In this document: positions 53,824 to 62,977 of the stretch, piece after piece
Position numbering within the stretch: position 1 is the stretch's first letter
Layout of the letters: each line of letters opens with the position of its first letter
Assembly (NCBI GenBank): GCA_947375135.1
Contig: CANCER010000001.1
Location: 124,001-188,000, forward strand
Source of the DNA: Comamonadaceae bacterium
Lineage (GTDB): Bacteria > Pseudomonadota > Gammaproteobacteria > Burkholderiales > Burkholderiaceae_C
Length of the DNA stretch: 64,000 nt
Direction of reading: 5' to 3'
Program-made: the position numbers and the translations under genes
The notes under the pieces: generated by a model
What the model was told of the DNA's origin: nothing
What the model saw: only the letters and a program-made list of their open reading frames with translations
Databases searched by the model: none

Positions 53824-54351
53824 ATGAGCACCGCATCTACTCTCGGAACACTTTTCGCCTTCCTCGCCGTGGGTGGCGTAGCACTTGTAATCCTCAAAGC
53901 CAAGCTAGCGGCAAAGTCCGGTACGGAGGGTGAGAAATTCAAAGCCAAAGACTTGTTCACCCCCAACGAACTTGAATTTCTGGTTCGCCTCGAAACGGCA
54001 GCTCCTGAAATCAGGTTCCATGGCCAGGTCTCGATGGGAGCCATTCTTGAACCGACCGCATCGAAGAAAGATGGCAAGGCCTTTTACAGTGCACGAGGCC
54101 AATTCGCCCAAAAGCAAATCGACTTTGTCGCACAAGACCGCAAGACTGGACGAATCGTTGCCATCATCGAGTTGGACGACCGCACCCACAGTGCTGAAAA
54201 GGATGCCAAGCGTGACGCAATGCTCAACGGTGCTGGCTACCGCACCATCCGCTGGAATTCAAAAAACAAGCCAGACACGGCAGCTATCCGTGCACAGTTG
54301 TTTCCCGTTTCAACACCCCAACCCAATACGGTAGCAACGCCCAAGCCATGA
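53824..54351 (+). CDS. Membrane-anchored DUF2726 (restriction endonuclease-like fold) protein
   Basis: N-terminal TM TLFAFLAVGGVALVILKAK; DLFTPNELEFLVRLE...KQIDFVAQDRKTGRIVAIIELDDRTH. Confidence 0.8.
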   Translation: MSTASTLGTLFAFLAVGGVALVILKAKLAAKSGTEGEKFKAKDLFTPNELEFLVRLETAAPEIRFHGQVSMGAILEPTASKKDGKAFYSARGQFAQKQIDFVAQDRKTGRIVAIIELDDRTHSAEKDAKRDAMLNGAGYRTIRWNSKNKPDTAAIRAQLFPVSTPQPNTVATPKP

Positions 54352-54399
54352 ATCCGCCGACCAGCTCACTGCGGTTTCACTAGACTAATTGGTTGCGAC

Positions 54400-54600
54400 C
54401 TAGCCTCTCGGGGGTGCCCAGTCTCTTGGTGTTACATACGGTTCGTCACGGGTAATTCGACTTTGGCGATTTTGGTCGTGAACGTTCTTGTGAAACTGAC
54501 TTGTGAGCGTCGGGTGTCCGAGGGCAACCGGGGCAGCTGGAATGGGATGCTGCCGTGGTTCAAGTCTTTTTTCGCGCGGGCGTTTCCTCTTTTTTGCCAT
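54400..54600 (-). CDS. Small basic hypothetical protein
   Basis: MAKKRKRPREKRLEPRQHPIPAAPVALGHPTLTSQFHKN...; preceded by AGGAGGAG. Confidence 0.4.
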   Translation of the reverse strand: MAKKRKRPREKRLEPRQHPIPAAPVALGHPTLTSQFHKNVHDQNRQSRITRDEPYVTPRDWAPPRG

Positions 54601-54745
54601 CCATGCTCCTCCTACGAATCGCTTTGCAGTTTTGGCCGGTGAAACACAGCCAAGCATTCACTCACTGGCCGCAGCCTTGATCAGTTCGTCGATATCCACG
54701 GTGACAGGAAACCAAAGTCGACAAATATCTTTTACTCGTCCATCG

Positions 54746-54765
54746 TTTATGCGCCGGCGCATAAA
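54746..54765. repeat. Palindromic repeat copy 2 (perfect, 20 bp)
   Basis: TTTATGCGCCGGCGCATAAA. Confidence 0.9.
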
Positions 54766-54812
54766 AAGGAATCCACTCGACTGTCCACGAAAATTGCCGA
54801 TGCAAGTCGCCG

Positions 54813-55307
54813 TCAAGGCACTTTATGCGCCGGCGCATAAGCATACGACCAGTCCACTTTTCGATCACTCTGATGTTCCGGATTTCCAGTTAAGTCCGTT
54901 TGCAAGCCGAAAAATTCCCGTTTCAGCCTGAGTCCCAGTGTCTCACTGCTACGGGTTTCACATTCCCAGATCTCTACAACTCGCCAGCCCTTTTCCTCAA
55001 GCAGAGCCTTGTTGCGCCGATCGCGGTCTACGTTGGCTTGAAACTTCAAGGCCCAAAATTCGGGCCTCGTTTTTGGGGTGGCTGCGAGTTTGCAATTGTG
55101 TCGGTGCCAGAAGCAGCCGTGAACGAAGATAACAGTGCGATGCTTTGCCAGCACAAGATCGGGTGTTCCTGGCATTTTTTTGCAGTGCAGCCGGAACCTC
55201 AGGCCCAAACGGTGGACCATTGAGCGCACCAGAAGCTCAGGTACGGTGTCTTTCCCCCGGATGGCCTGCATGACCTCCCGGCGTTTTGAAGGTGAGAAAA
55301 CGTCCAT
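54813..55307 (-). CDS. vsr: Very short patch repair (Vsr) endonuclease
   Basis: MDVFSPSKRREVMQAIRGKDTVPELLVRSMVHRLGLRFRLHCKKMPGTPDLVLAKHRTVIFVHGCFWHRH...RDRRNKALLEEKGWRVVEIWECE. Confidence 0.95.
   Translation of the reverse strand: MDVFSPSKRREVMQAIRGKDTVPELLVRSMVHRLGLRFRLHCKKMPGTPDLVLAKHRTVIFVHGCFWHRHNCKLAATPKTRPEFWALKFQANVDRDRRNKALLEEKGWRVVEIWECETRSSETLGLRLKREFFGLQTDLTGNPEHQSDRKVDWSYAYAPAHKVP
54823..54840. repeat. Palindromic repeat copy 3 (perfect, 18 bp)
   Basis: TTATGCGCCGGCGCATAA, inside the 3' end of the vsr ORF. Confidence 0.9.
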
Positions 55308-55384
55308 GTACAGTTTGAATTGTGAGGCATTCCCAGAAATGCAGGTTGGCACGGACACCCGTGTTCCCAGCGAAGCTCAATTTT

Positions 55385-55590
55385 TTATCGCCCTCCACTG
55401 TCCATCGGCTCAAACTGGTATCCCTTAATCGGCCCTGTTTCGTACACAAAGCCCACAAATATCTTTTTCTCGCCCGCCGCTGGTGCACGTGCCTCGCTAA
55501 AATTTGACGATATTCGAATAAGAGCACCGACATGACCACTGGGAATGGTTTTCGCGTGGGGTTAGCCACGCGACCTACTACCACCTTCAC
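55385..55590 (-). pseudogene. Small ORF with strong SD and a one-base frameshift upstream of vsr
   Basis: GTG after GAGGAGGAAAAAAT; frame 1 VKVVVGRVANPTRK then frame 2 ...SGHVGALIRISSNFSEARAPAAGEKKIFVGFVYETGPIKGYQFEPMDSGGR-stop; one extra A in AAAA would join them. Confidence 0.4.
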
Positions 55591-55653
55591 ATTTTTTCCT
55601 CCTCGCCAGTCCGGTGAGAGCTGGCTGCGCTCAAAAACGAGAGTGATCGCCGT

Positions 55654-58581
55654 TTGAATGATATGAACCAAGGTGTTGTTGCTGCAACTCTGCACCGGAC
55701 GTTCAAAATGGCGGTGTGGGCAGGTGTTGAAAGTTCCGTCAAACTTCACATTGAGCGCGGTGATCCGCTGGAAGCCCGTGATGAACAGGGGCAAACCCCT
55801 CTCATGCTCGCTGCGGCACGCAATAAGCCCCACATTTGCAAGATGCTGATTGATGCCGGTGCCAGTCCGTTGGCGACCGACCCCAAAGGCAGGCAAGCAC
55901 TCGACTTCGCTTTGGAGGCCAAAGCCATCGACGCCGCACGTGTTTTGGGTTGGTCCGATGCGGAAATCGTCACGGCGAAGGCCTCGGATGACCCACCGGT
56001 CGCCCCGTACATCTCCGTACATGCCCCGGCCGTCCCCGCAGTGCCCTTGGTGGTCGATGACATTCAGGTCTTTCTTCCTTATATCCACGACACACCCGAA
56101 GCGCCGATTGCCGTACTTGCCCAAGAAATTCCGATCCCCGCACCGACAGCCACTGTTTCCGCTCAACCCGAAGTCCCTCTGGAATTTGTTGACGTTACCT
56201 CTGACACGAGTGATCACCTTGATTGGATTTCCGAGGTCGACGCAGAACGTCCCGTCGAAGATCCCACCCTCCTCGAGGGTCTTGGCAAGACACACGACGC
56301 GATATCGGCTTTCAAGCCCATTGACTCTTCGGCGGATTGGTCTGACTTGGATGTTTTCCTTCCCGAAAGATCCACCCCACTGGCCAAGGCCGATGATCCG
56401 GAAGCTCGAGCCGAGCTCAGACGTCTTCTCCTGCGTGCCATGCGTGAAGGCAGCGTCCCAGCACTGAACCTTGACGAACTTACGCGCGACCCGGACGAGG
56501 TTAGGAGTGCGGCCACTGAGGCACTGATCGTCCGCATCATTGGCGACCTGGGAGGCGAAACTGATGAGCGCTTTGAATATCAAACGGCTCTCGAAGACTT
56601 CACGGTCCATGTGGATCCCACAGAGTCTGCTGAGGAAGACGACCTCCTTTCTGATGCTCTTGAACTTTACGACAACGTTTCCAACCGTCGCAACGATCTG
56701 CTGTATTTGTATTTCAGGGAAACGCAAAGAATTGATCTGATTGACGCCAAGCAGGAGGCGGCGTTGGGCAGGCGCATGGAGACTGGCTACAAAGACACCA
56801 TGGAGGTCATCAGTACGAATCCCGTCTTAGTGACTGAGCTGCTCCATGTTGGCCTTGAACTGAAAGAAGGTCGCACCAGCCTGAGCAACATCCTGACTGG
56901 GTTACTGCTCCCCACCGATCCGATCTCTGACTCGCCATCCATTGCCGATGAAGCAGAAGAGGTCGACGATGTGGAGGCGGAATCCCAGACCCCGCAGGAG
57001 CGCATCGACGAAGTGCTGCTTCTGTTTGCGAACATACAAAACCTTGCGACATCCCTTGAATCGGCCCGCAAGACTTCTGGACCGGATTCAAAGGCCTATC
57101 TCGATTTGCAAGAGGCGTTGACCGCTGCCTGCCAAGTTTTTCGACTCGCTGACGCCGTCATTGAACAGATCATCCGACCACTTGCAAATAGTGCTGACGG
57201 GATTTGGCGGTGTGAGACTGCACTCCACACCCTCTTGGTAAAAGGCTGCGGATATCCGCCGCAGGACTTCATTGCGACCTTTATCGACACCGGTCCTCAC
57301 ACAGGTGCAAAGAGGCCCAACCCGTGTGATCTGCAATGGGCAGAAACGGAATCCGCGACTGATCTTCCTTGGGCTAACGCATTGAAGCCGCATGTCCAAA
57401 CCATTGTCTCGCTGCAAAAGGAACTTGCCGCCATTGAAGCCGATGCCGGACTGCCCCTTCACGTGCTGAAATTTCAGCGCAAGAGGCTGTCCAATGCAGC
57501 CACTGAGATTCAACGTGCGAAGCACAAGCTTGCAGAGGCAAATCTGCGCCTCGTCATTTCCATTGCCCAACGCTATCGGCACAGTGGCATTCCCTTTGAA
57601 GATCTCATCCAAGAGGGCAATCTTGGTCTTTTGAAATCCGTCGACAAGTTCGACTACCGGCGCGGCTACAAGTTTTCAACCTATGCCACTTGGTGGATTC
57701 GGCAGGCTGTCAGTCGATCTGTGGCTGATGACTCACGCGTCGTTCGAGTGCCGGTGCACGCGCATGAGACCGCACAGCGACTCATGAAAGCTTACGAAGC
57801 TTATGAGAGCACCACGGGTCGGCTGCCCACCCTGACATACCTCTCAGAAACCGTCGATGTCCCACTTGGAAAAGTTCGCACTTTTATGCGGTCGACCTTC
57901 GAGACGATACCGATCACCGAACTGGCCGAGGTGGGCCTCATCCCCACTGAAAGCATGGATGACTATCTTGTCCCCGATCCCTACATAGCAGCATGTGAGC
58001 ACGAGTTTTCTCGCAACTTGGAAGACATGCTTGATCAATTGGACACCAATCAGGCTCGCATCATCCGGATGAGGTTTGGTCTGTTTGGATTGGAAGAGCT
58101 CACCTTGGACGACATCGGGCGCCAATTCGAACTTACCCGTGAGCGCATTCGGCAAATCGAAACCCAAGCTTTGAAAGCACTTCGGATACTCGTTGAATTC
58201 GGGCTGGAACCCAAAAAGAAGATTCCAAGTCGGTCGTTGCAAATTTCGCTGCAAGTGTCCCCAGTCGTAGTTCCCACCATTCGCCCCTTGAGGCCCGAAG
58301 TCCGAACCCCTGTACCGCCTCGAAAAGTAGCCGAGTCTGTCCCCATAAAACCTAAACGTTCAAGCGACCGACCGACGGGTAGTTATTACGTTGAACAAAT
58401 GTTGGCCAGAGCGACTGCCCTCGGACTTTCCGTATCCAGAGTACCGCTGAGTGATCGCACTGAATATTGGGTCCACTTCAACGACATCAGTTGTGCACCT
58501 GATTCGACCACTCGATCCCTGTTGCGAGGTCTGATTGAGATGGGCTTTGTATACGTCACCGGAAAAGGCTACCGAAAATGA
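55654..58581 (+). CDS. Ankyrin-repeat / RpoD-like sigma-70 fusion protein (975 aa)
   Basis: N-term EARDEQGQTPLMLAAARNKPHICKMLIDAGASPLATDPKGRQALDFAL; region 2 ANLRLVISIAQRYRHSGIPFEDLIQEGNLGLLKSVDKFDYRRGYKFSTYATWWIRQAVSRSVAD; region 4 LTLDDIGRQFELTRERIRQIETQALKALR. Confidence 0.92.
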   Translation: MNDMNQGVVAATLHRTFKMAVWAGVESSVKLHIERGDPLEARDEQGQTPLMLAAARNKPHICKMLIDAGASPLATDPKGRQALDFALEAKAIDAARVLGWSDAEIVTAKASDDPPVAPYISVHAPAVPAVPLVVDDIQVFLPYIHDTPEAPIAVLAQEIPIPAPTATVSAQPEVPLEFVDVTSDTSDHLDWISEVDAERPVEDPTLLEGLGKTHDAISAFKPIDSSADWSDLDVFLPERSTPLAKADDPEARAELRRLLLRAMREGSVPALNLDELTRDPDEVRSAATEALIVRIIGDLGGETDERFEYQTALEDFTVHVDPTESAEEDDLLSDALELYDNVSNRRNDLLYLYFRETQRIDLIDAKQEAALGRRMETGYKDTMEVISTNPVLVTELLHVGLELKEGRTSLSNILTGLLLPTDPISDSPSIADEAEEVDDVEAESQTPQERIDEVLLLFANIQNLATSLESARKTSGPDSKAYLDLQEALTAACQVFRLADAVIEQIIRPLANSADGIWRCETALHTLLVKGCGYPPQDFIATFIDTGPHTGAKRPNPCDLQWAETESATDLPWANALKPHVQTIVSLQKELAAIEADAGLPLHVLKFQRKRLSNAATEIQRAKHKLAEANLRLVISIAQRYRHSGIPFEDLIQEGNLGLLKSVDKFDYRRGYKFSTYATWWIRQAVSRSVADDSRVVRVPVHAHETAQRLMKAYEAYESTTGRLPTLTYLSETVDVPLGKVRTFMRSTFETIPITELAEVGLIPTESMDDYLVPDPYIAACEHEFSRNLEDMLDQLDTNQARIIRMRFGLFGLEELTLDDIGRQFELTRERIRQIETQALKALRILVEFGLEPKKKIPSRSLQISLQVSPVVVPTIRPLRPEVRTPVPPRKVAESVPIKPKRSSDRPTGSYYVEQMLARATALGLSVSRVPLSDRTEYWVHFNDISCAPDSTTRSLLRGLIEMGFVYVTGKGYRK

Positions 58582-60062
58582 GTAAAACCCGCGCAGCACC
58601 GCCACGTGCAGGAGCCATGCTTGAAGCCTTACGCGGACTTGGCTACTCCACTGCCGCTGCACTGGCTGACATCATTGACAACAGCATCTCAGCCGGGGCC
58701 ACGGAAGTGCGACTGGACTTTCACTGGAACGAATCCCAAAGCCGAGTGACTGTGACCGATGATGGTCGCGGCATGGACGACGCTGAGCTTGAAAGTGCCA
58801 TGACCTTGGGTGACAAGAGCCCCTTGGATGACCGCGCTGCCTCCGACCTTGGGCGCTTCGGCATGGGCCTCAAAACGGCATCCTTTTCGCAGTGCCGCCG
58901 GTTGACTGTGGCGTCAAAAGCCGAAGGATCTGCGGTTGCCTGCTTACGTTGGGACCTGGATGCATTGGCCGCCAACCCTGATGGCGACTGGCTCTTATAC
59001 GAAGGTCCCGCCCGAGGCTCCGAAAAGTTTATCGACAAGCTGGTATCCATGCCCCATGGCACTGTGGTGCTTTGGGAGACCATGGACCGGATCGTCACGC
59101 AGTCCTATACCGTCGACGATTACAACGACATGATCGATCGGGTTGAGGCTCACTTGGCCATGATCTTCCACCGGCTCCTTCAAGGACCCCGCGCCAAGAT
59201 CAAGATCTTCATCAATGACCGTGCTGTATCTGCTTGGGATCCGTTCATGGTGGGACACGTGGCCAAGCCCTTTAACTCTCCCGTCGAGAGCAAGATCACT
59301 GACGCAGGCATCATCGAACTCGAATGCCATGTGTTGCCTCACAAGGACCGGCTCACCCCCGCCGAATTTGAATCCGGGGCTGGCCCCGAGGGATGGACGG
59401 CCCAACAAGGCTTCTATGTCTATCGCAACAAGAGACTACTTGTCGCCGGTGGATGGCTCGGACTTGGGCAAGGCCGTGCTTGGAATCGTGACGAGGCCAT
59501 TCGTCTTGCCCGTATTCGTCTCGATATCCCCAATACCGCAGATGCTGCATGGAAGATCGACATTCGAAAGTCAACAGCACGCCCCCCCGTCTCGCTACGC
59601 CCCTGGCTGACCAAGTACGCCGAGGACACCCGTAACCGAGCACGCCGGGTCTTTGCCTTTCGCGGCTCCCCGATGCCCGGTGCTGGGGGTGCTGCCATTG
59701 AACAAGCATGGAGGGTGGATCACACCGCCAATGGCTCGCGATATCGCATCGACGATAAGCATCCTGCCATCCAGGCCGTTCTCGAAAATGCTGGCAGTCA
59801 GCTCCCCATGATCAAAGCCATGATCCGTGTAATCGAAGAAACGGTGCCGGTGCAGCGCATATGGCTTGATACCGCCGAGAACAAAGAGACTCCTCGCACC
59901 GGATTTGCCGGTGAGCCACCTGAGGCCATCGTGGGCGTACTCAAAACTCTGTACCAGGACATGGTCGGGCGCCGTGGGCTCTCCCCCGAAGCGGCCAAGC
60001 GGACGTTGATGTCCACCGAGCCCTTCCAAAATTTCCCTGCTCTTGTCGCAGGCTTGCATTGA
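58578..60062 (+). CDS. GHKL (MutL/MORC/HSP90-like) ATPase
   Basis: ADIIDNSISAGATEVRLDF, VTDDGRGMDD, LGRFGMGLKTASFSQCRRLTV; ATGA overlap with the sigma ORF. Confidence 0.9.
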   Translation: MSKTRAAPPRAGAMLEALRGLGYSTAAALADIIDNSISAGATEVRLDFHWNESQSRVTVTDDGRGMDDAELESAMTLGDKSPLDDRAASDLGRFGMGLKTASFSQCRRLTVASKAEGSAVACLRWDLDALAANPDGDWLLYEGPARGSEKFIDKLVSMPHGTVVLWETMDRIVTQSYTVDDYNDMIDRVEAHLAMIFHRLLQGPRAKIKIFINDRAVSAWDPFMVGHVAKPFNSPVESKITDAGIIELECHVLPHKDRLTPAEFESGAGPEGWTAQQGFYVYRNKRLLVAGGWLGLGQGRAWNRDEAIRLARIRLDIPNTADAAWKIDIRKSTARPPVSLRPWLTKYAEDTRNRARRVFAFRGSPMPGAGGAAIEQAWRVDHTANGSRYRIDDKHPAIQAVLENAGSQLPMIKAMIRVIEETVPVQRIWLDTAENKETPRTGFAGEPPEAIVGVLKTLYQDMVGRRGLSPEAAKRTLMSTEPFQNFPALVAGLH

Positions 60063-60094
60063 ATCTGTTCTAACAATAACGACGAAAGATCTTC

Positions 60095-62977
60095 ATGGCA
60101 GAAAACGACAAATCCCTGGCCGCTGTCGTCAGCATTGCTCAGACCCTTCTCAAAGCCGAAGAAGGTCGTATCAGCATCACGCCTGATGTCATTGCGGAGA
60201 AAGTGAAACTTGCCGCACTGGCACTCGCGAGCGTCTACCCCGAAGGTGTCGACCAACAGGCAGCATGCGTGGAACTGGTGCGCCGGTTTAGCCACTGGAT
60301 TGGCAAAGATTCGAGCCTTGAAGACAACAGTGGTCATGAAAAGTGGCTCGATGCCTCCCGAAAGAAGGACTGGCGGTACTGGCAACGCTATCAGGGCTAC
60401 TTGGAAAAGAAGCTCTCAGTTGAAGTGGTCGAAGCCTTGGACCGCTCCACCGACCGCATCTTGGGACTTCTGGAAGACCCCAAACGCCAAGGCTCATGGG
60501 ATCGGCGCGGCCTTGTCGTAGGCCACGTGCAATCAGGCAAGACCGGCAACTATTCCGGACTTGTCTGCAAAGCCGCCGATGCGGGCTACAAAGTCATCAT
60601 CGTGCTGGCAGGCCTTCACAACAACCTGCGCTCACAAACCCAAATTCGCCTTGAAGAGAGCTTCTTGGGATACGAGACCTCTGCCACACGGGATCCAGGT
60701 AAACCCATCGGGGTAGCCGAAATTGACAGTGATCCGAGCATCCATCCCCACTGTGCCACGACCCGTGCCGATAACGGTGACTTCAATGTGGCCGTCGCAC
60801 GTCACTTTGCCATTTCTCCCGAAGAGCGCCCATGGCTTTTTGTCGTCAAGAAGAACAAATCCGTTCTGACCCAGTTACTTAAGTGGATCCGAAGCCATGT
60901 GGCAGATTCGACCGACAACGGGACTGGGCGCCGTATCGTGACCCGACTTCCCCTGCTTGTCATCGATGACGAAGCCGATAACGCCTCAGTGGACACCGGT
61001 GAGCAGCTCTTCAATGATGACGGCACCCCGGACGATGAGCACGAGCCCAAGGCCATCAACGGGCTGATTCGCAAGATATTGCACGCGTTCGACAAGTCGG
61101 CATACGTCGGCTACACCGCGACACCCTTTGCCAATATCTTCATCCACCGTCGCAATGAAACGACCGATGAGGGACCTGACCTTTTCCCACGGTCCTTCAT
61201 CGTCAACTTGGCGGCCCCTTCGAATTACATGGGGCCAGCACGCATGTTCGGTCTTCGATCCACGGAGGGTCGCACCGGTGGTCTGCCGTTGATGCATTAC
61301 GTCACCGATCACGTCAATCAGGATGCTCCTGGTGGGTGGATGCCCCCGAAGCACAACAAGGATCACGTCCCGACGTACGCGGGGCAAGAAATACTGCCGC
61401 CCTCATTGAAGTCTGCCGTGCGTGCATTCGTCCTTGCATGTTGCGCCCGTGAGATTCGCGGCCAAGGCAACGAGCACTCATCAATGCTCATCCACGTCAC
61501 GCGCCTAGTCAAGGTTCAGAATGCTGTTCACTTCCAAGTGGCCGACTTCGTCACCAAGATGAAGCAGCGCATTACACGCGGCAATGGTGATGCTGAATTT
61601 CTCACCCAGCTCAAAGACCAGTGGGAGACCGACTTCATACCGACTTGCAAGGAAGTGGCCATCCTCGTTCCCGAGACTGGTGGACCGCCGAAAGTTCCAA
61701 CATGGGATGAGATTCTTGCAGTCATGCCGGACGTCCTCTCCGACATTGACGTTCGCATCAGTAACGGCAAAGCCAAGGATGCTTTGGACTATGCGGCCAA
61801 TGGCGGCAAGGGCATCAAAGTCATCGCCATCGGTGGCGACAAACTTTCCCGAGGCCTGACCCTTGAGGGCCTGTGCACGAGCTACTTTGTGCGCACGACC
61901 AAGATGTATGACACCCTGATGCAGATGGGCCGCTGGTTCGGATATCGCCCAGGCTACATTGACCTTTGCCGCCTCTACACCACAGAAGATCTTGTGGAAT
62001 GGTTCGGCCACATCGCCGACGCCGCCGAGGAGCTTCGTGAAGAGTTCGACGCCATGGAGGAGGCAGGTGCCACCCCCGAGGTCTACGGCATCAAGGTGGA
62101 ATCACACCCGATCTTGCTTGTCACCTCGCCGCTCAAAATGCGCACGGCTCGAACACTCCAACTTTCATTCAGCGGTGAACTGCTTGAAACGGTTGCACTT
62201 CGCAAGGAGCCAGCCATTGTCAAAAGCAATCTCGACGCCACGAACCGCCTCATTGAAGCCATGGGGGATCCAGCCGAAGGTCCCATCATTTCAAGAACTC
62301 GTGCAGGCAGTGAATCACGATGGAGCGGCTACCTCTGGCAGAACGTCCCCGCTGAATTCATTGCGGACTTCTTCCTCCACTACGCGACCCACCCCAAGGC
62401 ACGCAAGGTCAACAGTGCACTGCTCTCAGAGTTTGTATTGACCATGGCCAAGCAGAAGGAATTGACCTCTTGGACGGTGGCGATGACCGGAGGCGGTTCC
62501 GTCAACTCGCACACCTTCGCACGGGGCCTCACCATCGATGCTTTGTTAGAGCGTACTGGGGACGACAAAATTCTAGACCGCTATTCGATTGGCCGTCTGC
62601 TTTCCCCGAAAGATGAGTCCATCGACTTGGACGATCAGGCCTGGCAGGCCGCACTGGCATCGACCATCAAGGCTTGGAAGTCCGATCCGGCACGGCAGAG
62701 CGACGGGGATAAGCGCAAGGAACCTGAGTTGCCCAATGGCCCCGCCGTGCGCCGTATCCGAGGCCGTGGAGCAGACGGCATCGCCCCGGCGCCTGAGCGC
62801 GGACTGCTTCTGCTGTATCCCTTGGACCCGAAGCTTTCCAAGGTCACCTCCTTGCTGGATCAAAGTGACCCTGTAATGGCCTTTGGTGTGAGCTTCCCGT
62901 CAAGCGACTCCGGGCTCAAAGTTGAATACCGTGTTGATCACCTTTTGTGGGAACAAGAATATGGCCCGGCAGAGTAA
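60095..62977 (+). CDS. Z1-domain superfamily II helicase-like ATPase
   Basis: GHVQSGKTGNYSGLVCKAAD, LLVIDDEADNASVD, GYTATPFANIFIHR, GGDKLSRGLTLEGLCTSYFVR, QMGRWFGYRPGY. Confidence 0.94.
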   Translation: MAENDKSLAAVVSIAQTLLKAEEGRISITPDVIAEKVKLAALALASVYPEGVDQQAACVELVRRFSHWIGKDSSLEDNSGHEKWLDASRKKDWRYWQRYQGYLEKKLSVEVVEALDRSTDRILGLLEDPKRQGSWDRRGLVVGHVQSGKTGNYSGLVCKAADAGYKVIIVLAGLHNNLRSQTQIRLEESFLGYETSATRDPGKPIGVAEIDSDPSIHPHCATTRADNGDFNVAVARHFAISPEERPWLFVVKKNKSVLTQLLKWIRSHVADSTDNGTGRRIVTRLPLLVIDDEADNASVDTGEQLFNDDGTPDDEHEPKAINGLIRKILHAFDKSAYVGYTATPFANIFIHRRNETTDEGPDLFPRSFIVNLAAPSNYMGPARMFGLRSTEGRTGGLPLMHYVTDHVNQDAPGGWMPPKHNKDHVPTYAGQEILPPSLKSAVRAFVLACCAREIRGQGNEHSSMLIHVTRLVKVQNAVHFQVADFVTKMKQRITRGNGDAEFLTQLKDQWETDFIPTCKEVAILVPETGGPPKVPTWDEILAVMPDVLSDIDVRISNGKAKDALDYAANGGKGIKVIAIGGDKLSRGLTLEGLCTSYFVRTTKMYDTLMQMGRWFGYRPGYIDLCRLYTTEDLVEWFGHIADAAEELREEFDAMEEAGATPEVYGIKVESHPILLVTSPLKMRTARTLQLSFSGELLETVALRKEPAIVKSNLDATNRLIEAMGDPAEGPIISRTRAGSESRWSGYLWQNVPAEFIADFFLHYATHPKARKVNSALLSEFVLTMAKQKELTSWTVAMTGGGSVNSHTFARGLTIDALLERTGDDKILDRYSIGRLLSPKDESIDLDDQAWQAALASTIKAWKSDPARQSDGDKRKEPELPNGPAVRRIRGRGADGIAPAPERGLLLLYPLDPKLSKVTSLLDQSDPVMAFGVSFPSSDSGLKVEYRVDHLLWEQEYGPAE

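Noticed and set aside
54746-54840. Interpreting the island palindromes as Rho-independent terminators or a CRISPR array
   Set aside because: No T tract after the stems, and only three copies with unequal spacing (57 bp and ~1.26 kb)
55237-56727. 496-aa minus-strand ORF over the sigma-factor 5' end
   Set aside because: Antisense to the ankyrin-sigma coding sequence; only the short frameshifted segment at 55385-55590 looked coding
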